Shown here: one piece after another, positions 1 to 10,392 of the stretch
Layout of the letters: every line of letters begins with the position of its first letter
Position numbering within the stretch: position 1 is the stretch's first letter
NCBI GenBank assembly: GCA_000442015.1
Contig: KE560937.1
Span: 33,704-97,703 of the forward strand
Reading direction: 5' to 3'
Length of the DNA stretch: 64,000 nucleotides
Source: Rozella allomycis CSF55
Taxonomy: Eukaryota; Rozellomycota
The notes under the pieces: generated by a model
Told to the model about the DNA's origin: nothing
Seen by the model: only the letters and a program-made list of their open reading frames with translations
Database searches by the model: none
Translations under genes and position numbers: made by a program

Positions 1-232
1 AATTGAAAGTGGCTCCAAGAGAATAGTTTGAAAGGTACCATGAAAGGTATTGAACATTTAAACGACTTCCAGGATCGTTGTTTGATTGACAAAGTAATTT
101 ATTATTATTTTAAAATTATCTGATATATCAATCTAAAAATTTTGACGAAATTGTACGAAGTATAGCGATTAAAGACTTATCAAAATAAAAACGAAATTTC
201 CATAATTTTTGAGACAGTTTTTTCTTCACGTA

Positions 233-856
233 ATGGGGAGAATTTCTATGAGAACAGAGTATAATTCAAAGGGGGTTGAAGGTTATTATCTGGAAAATCA
301 AGGGTCTTACAGGAACCATCATTTTCCAGAATTGAGAAGAGCCATCTCTGTGGCGATGGATCTTTGTTATCAAGATCTTTTTTCTAGCAAAAAATATATT
401 AATATCATAGATATCGCATGCGGAAGTGGAGAAGCGGGTATTAGTTTGGCAGAATGGTGTATCAAAAATGATGTATCATTAAATGTTACAGGATGTGATC
501 CTTATACGCAAATTGCTTACGAAAATCATTTAAGGTCCTTTATTACTTGTTTACCAGAAAATTCAAAAATTTTTTTCAATGCATTTCAAAATATTTCTTT
601 TGAAGACATTGCCCGGGGATGTATGGACAGTAATTTTGATTGTGGGATCTGCAGTTTCGCTCTTCACTTAGCATCAGAGTCAGTTTTATTCTCAGTTTTG
701 TATGAGATATCTATGAAGATGCCTTTTTTTATTATTGTTTCACCTCACAAAAGGCCGGTGGTTAAGGATTACTCTTCTGGATTGGTTTTAATAAAACATT
801 TGACAGTAGAAAGATTACACATACGAGTATTTAAATCAATAAACTATTCATTATAA
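233..856 (+). CDS. SAM-dependent methyltransferase-like protein
   Basis: A single open frame of about 208 residues. Residues around 60-75 carry the class I methyltransferase glycine-rich loop (IDIACGSGEAG), followed by an acidic strand end (VTGCDP), the usual arrangement of motifs I and II that bind S-adenosylmethionine. The N-terminal GVEGYY...YRNHHFP stretch resembles a family of small uncharacterised fungal and plant methyltransferases. I chose the ATG at 233; a second in-frame ATG at 248 is equally possible, and the frame is open upstream only through non-ATG codons. The protein is short for the family, so a missing C-terminal exon cannot be excluded. The substrate is unknown. The first 230 bases of the window hold only short AT-rich sequence and possibly the end of a neighbour that I cannot identify. 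Confidence 0.65.
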   Translation: MGRISMRTEYNSKGVEGYYLENQGSYRNHHFPELRRAISVAMDLCYQDLFSSKKYINIIDIACGSGEAGISLAEWCIKNDVSLNVTGCDPYTQIAYENHLRSFITCLPENSKIFFNAFQNISFEDIARGCMDSNFDCGICSFALHLASESVLFSVLYEISMKMPFFIIVSPHKRPVVKDYSSGLVLIKHLTVERLHIRVFKSINYSL

Positions 857-927
857 ATTATATTTGTCGATGGTGGCTAAGTTCGTCTATTCATATCTAG
901 TTTTAAAACCGATACAGACATTTAGAA

Positions 928-2261
928 ATGGCAGATCAGCAGGCAGAAATTCATTCTAAAATTCCTCCGAATTTTGACACTGTTTCTTTAAAGCTATATA
1001 ACAGTCAAACATTCGCAGCGGAAAATCGCGATATAGACAATGAAAAGAACGTCCGAGAATGTTACACATTAAATGAGATACCTGTTTTAAGTGAAGAGCA
1101 GCAGGCCGAACTATTTATCAAACTTGATAGATATGGATTTATTCAGGAGGAAGTTGAAGTCAATGACCCGCCTATTATGAAGAGGATTAAATTACGGAGG
1201 AATAATGCAGACTATATTGCATCTTTAGATCCTAGAAAAGAGGCCGAAAGATCTTTGAAATGGGTTAAGATGTTGAGAAAGTTAGAGAAACGGAAACTTG
1301 AAGACTGGTCAGGGATAGGAAAAGTAACTTGATTAAAGTCCCTAGTACATAGGTAGAAAATAGAATTTTCAAGGGAATACCCGACTGCTTGCGTGGGAGA
1401 GTGTGGAATTGTGCGTTATCGAATCTTGAATTCAATTCCGAAATACCACCGATAGCAGTAATTTTGATTGATTCAATGTAGTAGAATTTATTTAGCTTCA
1501 AATCTTCTTTCGAGAATCAAATTGATTTAGACATTAACCGAACGATGAGAACGCATTTTCAATATTATTTGCGATATGGCGAAGGACAAAGGAGCCTTTT
1601 TCGAGTACTAACAGCGTATTCAAATTATGAAAAGTCGGTGGGCTATTGCCAAGTAAGTTTTATGAATAACAATCAAAGGGAATGTCTACCGTGGTTGCAT
1701 TTCTCTTAACATATTTTGACGAAGAAGTAAACACAACATCAATACAATTTAGTCATCTTTTCGAAATTTAGTGAAGCTATTCGATAGGTCGAAATTGCAG
1801 CGGCTGTATACTTCCGAGTTTCCTTTACTTTTTGAATCCTTTTATTGCCTAGAGAGAATACTAAAATCATCAAGCCCCAGATTATTCAAACTGCTTGTAA
1901 ATTTTTGATTTTTTTATTACAGGAAAGCAACAATATCAGTCCATCCTCGTATGCCACGAAATGGTTCATGGTCTTTTTCCTCGATTTTCCTATGCCTTTA
2001 GCGTTGCGACTATGGGATTGCTTTATTGTATTTGGCTATGATTTATTAATTTTGTTTAGCAGCGTTCTCGTATTGTACTTTGAAGACACACTTTTATCCC
2101 TTCAACCAGATGAATGCTTGTATTATCTAAATCATTTAGAAGATCAAATTAAAATTTTTGACATTGATCCACTAATAGAACAACTCCGAATAGCTTGGAA
2201 ATCAAAGCGAAATAAAATACAATCATTGCGAAAAGAGTATTCAAAAACAACAATTAAATAA
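928..2261 (+). CDS. TBC-domain Rab GTPase-activating protein
   Basis: Six exons join in frame across five tiny introns (1324-1352, 1458-1484, 1653-1678, 1727-1752, 1896-1922), all phase 0. The spliced protein reads through a complete TBC domain: the entry motif [12 protein letters not shown], the arginine finger in IDLDINRT, the glutamine finger in SVGYCQG, and the later YATKWF and ALRLWD motifs. These two fingers catalyse GTP hydrolysis on Rab GTPases, so the protein should switch off a Rab in membrane traffic. The region before the domain is short and charged, and there is no other domain. The start ATG at 928 follows a stop-rich stretch. TBC proteins are a large family and I cannot name the Rab target. 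The only uncertainty is small shifts of splice sites. Confidence 0.85.
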
Positions 2262-2273
2262 AACAAATTTTAT

Positions 2274-3765
2274 TTACTTTATTTGCAACAATGAGTATTT
2301 ATTTTTGCCTAATTTTAGTAAAATCAAATTTTCATCCAAAACGTCAACCTCGGAAAAAGAATGGTTGGAATTTATCTTTTTTCCATTAATCGAGACGCCG
2401 CCCATATCAATTAGTTTTTTTGCAGAATCAATCAAATAATTTAAATTGTTTTACTTTTGGATTTGCATATTCCCACTAATGCTAAAATGTCGGCAACTTT
2501 TGATTTTCCACAATTTGATTGATTGATAGAATGGAAATTCGATGATCCAACAAATGCATCCATTAGAGAAGATGAACTTGGGAAAGAATCTTTGGAACCA
2601 AAGCATAATTGTGTCATCGTGTGCGCCTTTTTTAAACCTATTTCTATTTATAACTTAAATCGAAAGGTTACTCCCATGAAACAATTCAGTGACATGACTA
2701 GCAAGTTCAATTTGTCCGATTCTTTTTTCGGGATTTTTCTATCTAAATTTTACATACTTTCAATATACCTCATGTTCATTCAGTATTTCTGCGATTTCGG
2801 CAGCATCCAAGAAAGTAAATGAAAAAAGTAGTCTTTCCAACAGAGAATCTGTGCTGTTTAAGAAAAACTTTAACAAATCCCAAAAATATATTTACTTGAT
2901 AAAAGTCAAAAGGGGAGCAAAGTGTTTCGTCGAGCCAGATTGCATTACCTTCGCTCTTCCCATATTTTTTACCTTGATCATTTGTTAGTAAAGGTAAAGT
3001 CGCTGCGAAAACCGGCGAATCAAATCTTTCTACTCTGTGAATAAGGTCTATGCCGGCAATCATGTTTCCTAGTTGGTCACTGCCCCCGATCTAAATTAGT
3101 ACCCCTATTCTATTACTTGAAGTGTGCAATTGTAATTCTTATACAAGTAATGATAATCGTATCCTTGAAGTAATTGATATGTAAATTCTGTATATGAAAT
3201 TGACTCTTCTCTTTCCATTCTCTTTTTAACACACTCTCTTTGAAGCATAATGCTAACCTTTGAATGCTTTCCCACTCTCTTTATTAACAATTGAGTCACA
3301 TTAAACCTTTAAAAAATCAATAAAAGATATTTTGCCGAGCCAGTCTGCATTGTTCAATATTAATTCCTTTCCCGGAGTATTGATTCCTCTCATTGAAGAA
3401 AATTCTTTTGCGTTATGTATCCATTGTTTAATTTGATTCATAATATATTTAGTATTCTCGTAAACATTTTCAATCGAAAGTTCGGGCCTCTCTTTATCCT
3501 TAAATGAAGGATCCCCAATTAAACCGGTCGCACCACCAACTAAGTATATAGAATTCAAACCATGGATTTGACCCCTAAATAATGCCATCAATAACAAGGC
3601 ATTTCCAACGTGTAATGATTTTGCCGTAGGATCGAACCCACCGTAAATTGTGGTAATGTCATTAGGAATTATACTTCTGTAATAAGAAAAAGGAATAAAA
3701 ATATACTTGAATGTACTTTGGTGCAACAAATTTCTATTTTTTAAACTCTGTATGAAATTGTTCAT
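2274..3765 (-). CDS. Tyrosyl-tRNA synthetase, mitochondrial/bacterial type
   Basis: This gene charges tRNA-Tyr. The N-terminal catalytic half shows the HIGH-type signature as SLHVGN, the tyrosine pocket sequence GGFDPTA, then [14 protein letters not shown] and the KMSKS equivalent KYGKSEG. The C-terminal part ends with an S4-like RNA-binding module (GGVSINGKK). The bacterial-type architecture marks it as the organellar enzyme; a short basic N terminus could act as a targeting peptide. I use the ATG at 3765. Introns lie at 3279-3306, 3091-3116, 2868-2895, 2743-2768 and 2644-2671, with a further in-frame 30-nt intron likely near codon 23. The last intron, 2429-2454, has no AG: joining KSK to NSAKKLID needs a GT-TG intron of 26 nt. 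Without it the S4 domain is lost to a frameshift. Confidence 0.88.
2429..2454 (-). other. Candidate GT-TG intron in the TyrRS gene
   Basis: Between the conserved GICKSK and [13 protein letters not shown] segments the frame must change, yet the transcript strand holds no AG from the GTAAAA donor to well inside the next conserved exon. Removing 26 nt that start GTAAAA and end ATTTGATTG restores the expected S4-domain sequence exactly. The length equals that of ordinary introns in this window. A sequencing error or an inactivating indel is the alternative. Confidence 0.5.
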
Positions 3766-3974
3766 TAAGAGGCGAAGCAAATAAGATGGGAATTAATTTT
3801 TGAAAAGGTTCAATTATCACTATCGTTCTGGGAGCGAGTAGCACATTATACCGCTCTTCTGCCTTTGGTTTCTCGATCTCGCAAGAAGCAAATATCGTTG
3901 TGACTTGTGGTGTACACCATTGTCGTACAGTAACAAAACTAACAAAAACTTTCTTAATTTTATTGATTATCATA

Positions 3975-6016
3975 TTAAGAATCATATTTCAAATAGTCAT
4001 GAAACCTTTCAATATTCACTTCAAGTTTCCGTTCCTCATCAATGATTTGTTCAACGTTGGCTGAGATATGATCCTCAAATGGGTCTTGAAACGTAATTCT
4101 AGGCCTTAAGTAGTGAAGCGAAGCTGTAATGATATCCATGTTTGCTAGTATTTCAGCCTTCATGTCTTACCGACTTTAAAACGTTTCCCGAAATGCATAT
4201 ATTGAGTAGAAATGACTTTGAGTGTATATTTTTGAATAAATGGATGGTCAAACTCTAATAGTTTCTTTAATATGTTCTTTATACACATATTGATCTATTC
4301 TTACCAAACTCTTAAGTTGAAATAACATGTAGCTTCTTTGCCAATGATATTTTACTATCTTGTTCAAAACCCTTAGTATATTAATGTAAGATATGAGGCT
4401 GCATTTGGTAAATACATCAGAGAATTCTAAGTTAGAAGCATTCGAAATTCTTTTGTGCAGTTCGGAATCAGCAACATTAATCAAGGCCACAAAACTAAAT
4501 TTATATCTAGATATAAAAATACTTTAGTTGCTTCATTTTTATATCGAAAATTGGTTTTCTGAAAATACCATGACATTTATCTAGCAACTTTAAAGCTACC
4601 AATAGTCCATTAGAATCAAGAATGCTTTTAGCTACTTTCTCAAAACAAAGTGGATCTTTTTATGGAGAAAAAAAAACCTACGTATCAGTCTCGTGAACTG
4701 CAACATGTGAAGAAGAATGGAGGAGCTAGAATGTAAAAGAGTTTCACGTTCGTTGAATTCTTTCAGTTTGTTTAAGTAATCAGATTCTAAATCTTTTAAT
4801 TGTATAAAATCATACCATACCTTTTTGGATGTTTACAATGAAATTAGCCGTATTTTCACCAGCTGAATACATCATAGTTTTAAGAACAACCGTAATAAAT
4901 TGTTTTAAATAAGGCAGTATACTTTCATTAGAATTCACTATATTTACTTTTTATAGACAGACTTTAAATCGGAATCAACGCAATCGTAGTTAGCAAAGTC
5001 ATGAGATAGTGGCTCATATATATTATTTTCATAGCTTAAAATGCTTTCTTGAATAGGCTTTGGCAAATGCATCTTTGATTCATCAATATATTTTTTTGTT
5101 CCAAGAAAATAGGGATATTTATTTCGAAGGTGATCAAAATAGGAACTTAGTGATTCTTTAGAGCATTTTAGATTCATATTTTCTTTTTAATGGTGAATTT
5201 ATATCATACCAAAATCAACTCTGGAAAGACCATTTCTATTTCTTAGTTCATTCTTCAGAAAATTGTATTTCGATTTTGGTTCAATAAATAGGTAAAGTAA
5301 AGCCTTAATTATCAAGAGCATCTTTTTTAAGGGGAATAAAATTGCATCTCCCCTATCTTTACCGAATAAGGCAATCATTTTCATGAATATAGGCAAATCA
5401 AATATCTCCACTTCACCATTTAGAGTGAATTTTTCCAGCAAAAGCACGACATAGTATAAGTTTAATTCAAGTTCAAGATCATACATTTCTTTAGTCCAAT
5501 TCGGCCCATTTGGATTTGGATCTATGTTTTTATGGTTACAAAACTTAATTAAATGCATAGATTGTTTGTACAAGGTCAATTCTTAAATGAATCCATTTCA
5601 GTAAAGCTTGGCGAATCTGGAACGCTTCAAAGGAAATGTTGTTTAATTGACACGTCTCATCGATGCTAGTTTCTTTATGATTAACAAGAATGTCCGTATA
5701 AAAAAAGGTCAAGTATTTTATCACTGTATGCCTTTTGAATCTGTTCTTAATGTACAGCATTTCAATGATATCCTTTCTTGATAGAAATTCTAACTCTTGG
5801 CCTCCTTCATGAATTAGTATTAAACATACGATGTAAATTATAGTCCGAAGTCAAAAACAAATCAGACATTGAAAAAAAACTGTCTAGGAAGTCAGAAACA
5901 TAATAAATCTCCTTGTATGGCACATCTAAATGTATTTTTTCTCGTTTTCTTTCTGGGCCTTTCTTGAGAAACATTCGAATTTGCTCTATCGTGAGAGGAT
6001 TTCTATCATCACTCAT
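3975..6016 (-). CDS. FAR11: STRIP/FAR11 family protein, STRIPAK scaffold
   Basis: Ten exons join across introns at 5805-5829, 5544-5571, 5183-5209, 4922-4947, 4793-4820, 4656-4681, 4495-4522, 4277-4304 and 4145-4170. The spliced protein, about 590 residues, follows the STRIP1/FAR11 plan: an N-terminal N1221-like helical part, a middle LPKPIQESIL segment, the ILPYLKQFITVVLK segment, and the C-terminal block HFGKRFKVANMDIIT followed by EERKLEVNIERF, which matches the YLGRKW...SNMK and ALRANIERFN block of this family. FAR11/STRIP scaffolds the STRIPAK phosphatase-kinase complex, which acts in cell fusion, septation and hyphal signalling in fungi. It is short for the family (usually 800 or more residues), mostly in the linkers. 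The start ATG at 6016 is preceded by an in-frame TTG-only extension. Confidence 0.8.
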
Positions 6017-6142
6017 TTTGAATTTCCAGAATGACAAAAATGTAAAAATCGAACAAACGCCGTAATTAACGTGCGTGCTTTAATTTTTAAAATACTTTTC
6101 ATAAACTTAGGACTCCTAAAAACCCACACAATACATTTTACA

Positions 6143-8234
6143 ATGAATAATGAAGTCAAAGTTCGAAAATTACTGGTACCTATTTCCAAGAATAAACATT
6201 TATTCGTTAGCAGATATGAATATTTTTACTTCAAAACAATCCTGACTGTGTGGCTGAGACTTAGTCCCGAAATAGGTTTTCCATCAATGAACAATGAATC
6301 AAGAAATTTACGCCAAAGAAAGAAAGACTTTGTTGCTGAAGATAGTGAAGCTGTTGTTAATAGTCCCATGCCTTTCCGAGAAAAAGTGAAGTATTTGACA
6401 ACAGAAATCACGACAACAAGGCCAAGCAGTTCGAAGTACTTTAAACGAAAACTGTTTTGTCGATTTGCCTTGGGGCCACTTTTAGGTGTCTTATTTACTT
6501 TATTTTTTCTAAAGTCGTTTTTGGATTCTGATAGAGTAGAATTTTTGAAGTTGATATTCGACAATGATCTATTGAAAATTTTACCGAATTCATTAGCTAA
6601 CGATATTGTAGCTAATATTACCAATATTTTTAGACAACAAGAACCGTCTTTAGAGGATTTAATTCCGGGCAAATCTCTTAATGCCCTAGGTGCGAGTGCC
6701 AAGTTTCCCGTCTTCATTATACCTGGAATCACATCGTCTGGATTAGAACTTTGGAAAGGTCAAGAATGTGCCGAGCCTTATTTTAGAAAAAGGCTATGGG
6801 GAACGACGTCAATGATTAGACTAATACTGACGGATAAACAATGCTGGTTAAATCACATGAAATTAAATATTACTGATGGGCTAGATCCTGCTGACATAAA
6901 GCTTAGAGCGTAAGAAAAAATATATTTTTAATAAAGTGCCCAAGGCCTAGAAGCGGCAGATTTCTTGATCCCGGGGTATTGGGTGTGGGCAAAAATCATA
7001 GAAAATCTTGCTGAAGTTGGTTATGATCATTCAAGTTTATTTCTAGCGTCTTATGACTGGAGACTAGCATTTGAGGACTTGGAGATTAGAGATCAATATT
7101 TCAGTCGTTTAAAAGCTCAAATTGAATTTCACCATAAAGTTTTTAATGAAAAAATTGTTTTATTGTCTCATTCAATGGGATCGAATTTAGTATTTTACTT
7201 TATGAAGTGGGTGGAGAGTTCAAAAGGAGGAAAGGGCGGTTCCAAATGGATAGAAAAACATATTGAACACTTTATAAATATTGCGGGTACTATATTCGAT
7301 GATTTAATAAAGGTCCTTTGTTGGGAGCACCAAAATCTCTTAGTGCTGCCCTTTCTGGAGAGACAAGAGACACGGCACAACTTGGTCAAGTAGAGTCTGC
7401 AGTGCTTGAATTCTTCTTTTCAAGAGAAGAAAGGGCGGAAGTTTTTCGAATGTATGGAGGAATTTTGGGTTTATTACCTAAAGGTGGTAACCTACTGTGG
7501 GGTAATTAGTTCTGCACTTTGGAATAAAAGGTGATGGGAAAAGTTCCGTTGACGAAAGCATACCGCATATGATTATTTTGAACGAAGAAACGAATCGACA
7601 GAATCTGACAACAGAACAAGCTTTGAATCTAACCTTGTCCTGCCTACCAAAACCCTCTTATGATCGGTTTAATCGCCAATTCAGCATGGGATATGATCCT
7701 TATGCACCAGATGAGCCTAAATACTGGACTAATCCACTTGAATCAAAATTGCCGCTCGCTCCTTCCATGAAAATATCATGTTTTTATGGAGTTAATAAAC
7801 CTACAGAGAGAGCCTTCATATATCAGCCGAATGAACCTCAGAATGGAAAAAATAACATTTCGATACCTTTCATTGTATCTAAATCATTTGAAAGCGATAA
7901 CAATAACCCATTGAAATATGCATCAGGGGTGTTTTTAGAAGACGGGGACGGAACTGTTCCAGTTCTTTCAAACGGTTTTATGTGTCGCCATGGGTGGAAA
8001 AGTAAATTATTTAATCCTTCCGGAGTTTCCATACACACAAGAGAATATGTTCATGAACCTGTTTCTTTAGTTTCAGACATAAGAGGTGGCCCTAAAACTT
8101 CAGATCACGTTGACATTCTTGGGAACCATCATCTTATCACGGATATTTTGAAAATAGTAACAGGATATGAAATACCAGATGATAAAATTCATTCAAAAAT
8201 TGATACCTTCAATTCGACCTTTCTCCATAAATAA
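6143..8234 (+). CDS. LRO1: Phospholipid:diacylglycerol acyltransferase (PDAT)
   Basis: Four exons, introns 6910-6936, 7287-7312 and 7502-7530. One transmembrane helix near the N terminus (GPLLGVLFTLFFLKSFL) follows a basic cytoplasmic tail, giving the type II membrane topology of yeast Lro1. The luminal part is an LCAT/PDAT fold: PVFIIPGITSSGLELW, then AAQGLEAADF, PGYWVWAK, YDWRL, and the catalytic serine in SHSMGS. The catalytic aspartate lies in DGDGTVP and the histidine in SDHVDIL. The enzyme moves an acyl chain from a phospholipid to diacylglycerol to make triacylglycerol in the ER. The start is ATG 6143 or, more like Lro1, ATG 6287. The gene ends 52 bases before the convergent STPG2-like gene. 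Confidence 0.92.
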
Positions 8235-8286
8235 GACGTTTAATAAAGCATTTTTATTATTATTACATTGAAAAATCCATAAAAGG

Positions 8287-10228
8287 TCACACCACTGCAC
8301 TTTTAGGGGGATCGAAGGTTACGTTGTACGTTTTCTTGAGAAGGGAATTACTGTATGATTCATCCTTTCCATAATAACCTGGCGCGGGAAAATTATTTAC
8401 TTTCGCCTGAAATCTTTCATCCTGTAATCATTTAAAGAATATTGTACAATAGTTGTGTGCTTATAGATGTCAACATCAATCTGCTGTTTATCTAACAAAC
8501 GAGGATTGTAAGATGAAGGACCAGGTATATCAATGTTTCTATTTTGAAAGATTTCTCTTTTAGTGCCAGATGCCAACAAAGAGTGATTCAACCACCATAA
8601 ACCCTTTTCTGTTACGGTCTTGTACGACCTATCCAATTCGTAGTCCCCTGGGGCAGGTTGGCCTTTCCTGGACTATCAATAAATTTACTTTCTTCATTTT
8701 TATTAAACCTGTCGGCACTTGACTGAAAAGGGGCGCAATATTTATTTTTCTTATTCACACGATTTTCTTGGAATTCACACGGTCCAGGTGTTGGCTATTT
8801 CATTTGGAATAAAGGAATACCGGTGGTTGTTTGTAATTGAATCTCAAAGATGAAACATTAAATGGTTTGCCTGACCCTTTATTCTTATTCTTCATTAGAC
8901 TTGACCCCAAAGATGTTTTCTATTGATGAGAATAGAAACTATTTACTGATTCGATATCGTAACTTCCTGGCCCAGTTTCAGGATTACACTGCGCTAAATA
9001 GGAATATCTCGACTGGATTGCGTTTCTACTAGTGCTTCCAGCAATTTTCGCTGGGGCGGTCTTTGGTGGTTTTGGATAGTACGCTGACGGTCCTGGGAAC
9101 TCGTTGTTTAATTGGACTCCTAAATATATGCCGTTGGTCACCTCGTGCCCTTTTGACTTCACTATGGGTCAGAAATCTTAAGTCTTACAAAATGCAAACT
9201 TTTTTTCATTATTTTTTGACTTTTTTTCTGGTTTATACGCTCCCGGGCCAGGTAAATTCAGTTATTGTGATACATGGGATGTTACCTGTTTGTTAGCCTG
9301 TTTGCTGACCATTTCTGTAAACCTAAGAGAATTCACGTTTGCGTCATTCAAAAGCTGGTTCATACATTCTTTCGATATGTTTTTCTTAGTTTTCTTTTCC
9401 TTATTGTCGACAAAAGCTTTGGCTTTGTGATATTGTCCTCAAGTGAAGTATTATGTATAATTACCAGGAGATGGCCCATCTTTGATGGTGAAAATTTTAC
9501 CTTTTGGTGTTCTTGAATTTCCGAAACTTGTTCCTTTATGATGTGTTTTATCTTCTTCTACAAATCCTCTCAATTCACTAACAAAAGAAATTGATATCCA
9601 TTACGGACATGAGTATTTAAATCGATTCGACGTCCGCCTTCTTAAAGATCCATCTAAAATTTTAAATACAAAATATAATGACTTTCATGTATATCATACC
9701 CCTCGGCATAGTCGCCATAAGGTATTGAAGGAGGCAACTCTTTTCTTGTCCAATGAATTTGACATCTCTCCGATTCTGATTTTTCAAGGTCTGGGACTAA
9801 CAAGCTTGCATTTATGCATTTTCTCATGTATGCGGTAAGCGGCGGTTTTCCTTGCGCGAGTATTTGAGATTTCGGATAGTACGCTGTCGGAGCAGGCGTT
9901 GAATTCTCATCTTTAATAAACCGCTATAACTATTATCGATCATAATATGATTACTTTTGATCTACCGAAAATAGAAGATCTGTCGCTAAACGTACAAGTG
10001 TTGATGTCATAGTTAGCAGGAGCAGGTCCTTCTTGCGCGTATTCATCGAAAATTGATTCTTTTTTTGATAAGTTAGAAAACGGGGCGTAACTAAATTACT
10101 TTCTTACGTCTTGATTACCTCTTTTTGATTTTCGATTCTCCATTTTCGTATACGCCAGGAGCAAGATTAGGATATTTTGCGGTCTCATGACAATGAAATG
10201 TGGTTATTCTTTCAGTTCGAGAATACAT
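8287..10228 (-). CDS. STPG2-like sperm-tail PG-rich repeat protein
   Basis: About a dozen short exons spell a low-complexity protein built from PG-rich repeats: APGVYEN, GPAPANYDIN, TPAPTAYYPK, SPGQYHK, PGPGAYKPEK, FPGPSAYYPK, TGPGSYDIE, TPGPCEF, PAPGDYELD, PGPSSYNP and PAPGYYGKDE. The first residues MYSRTER and the following YAPFSNLS match the start and first repeat of vertebrate STPG2. STPG proteins sit on or in axonemal microtubules, so this is likely a flagellar structural protein. All exon joins use 26-31 nt introns, for instance 9259-9285, which ends in TG. Repeats are degenerate, which explains why no single frame looks convincing before splicing. The start is ATG 10228; an in-frame stop lies just upstream. 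Confidence 0.75.
9259..9285 (-). other. Candidate GT-TG intron in the STPG2-like gene
   Basis: The exon ending in SKQANKQ must be joined to the PG repeat beginning NLPGPGAYKPEK. On the transcript strand there is a GTAACA donor but no AG before the repeat. Removing 27 nt that end ATAACTG gives an in-frame phase-0 join and leaves a good STPG repeat. Homology support is weaker here than for the TyrRS gene because repeats vary in length. Confidence 0.45.
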
Positions 10229-10392
10229 GATTCCTCAATCCTGTTTCCTTGGGGACTTTCGATCAATTTTCCTAAAAACACCTGTTTTCAATTTTTGTAG
10301 CATCAGTTATTATATGTTTTAAATATAAATAATATGTATGGTTCCATTGATTAGAAAATATCGCGTTGCGGCGTTGGTAAACAACAACAAAG

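Noticed and set aside
1-232. End of an upstream gene
   Set aside because: All frames close quickly and I see no motif, so nothing can be claimed.
2523-2822. Plus-strand open frame of 99 codons
   Set aside because: It is antisense to the C-terminal exons of TyrRS, which are strongly supported by homology.
3279-3306. Frameshifts or pseudogenes across TyrRS, FAR11, STPG2 and others
   Set aside because: At first sight many genes look broken into short frames. Almost all breaks are explained by 24-31 nt GT-AG introns with conserved sequence on both sides.
3734-3985. Minus-strand open frame of 83 codons between FAR11 and TyrRS
   Set aside because: It overlaps the C terminus of FAR11 and the start of TyrRS, both well supported; no family resemblance. 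It may be leader sequence.
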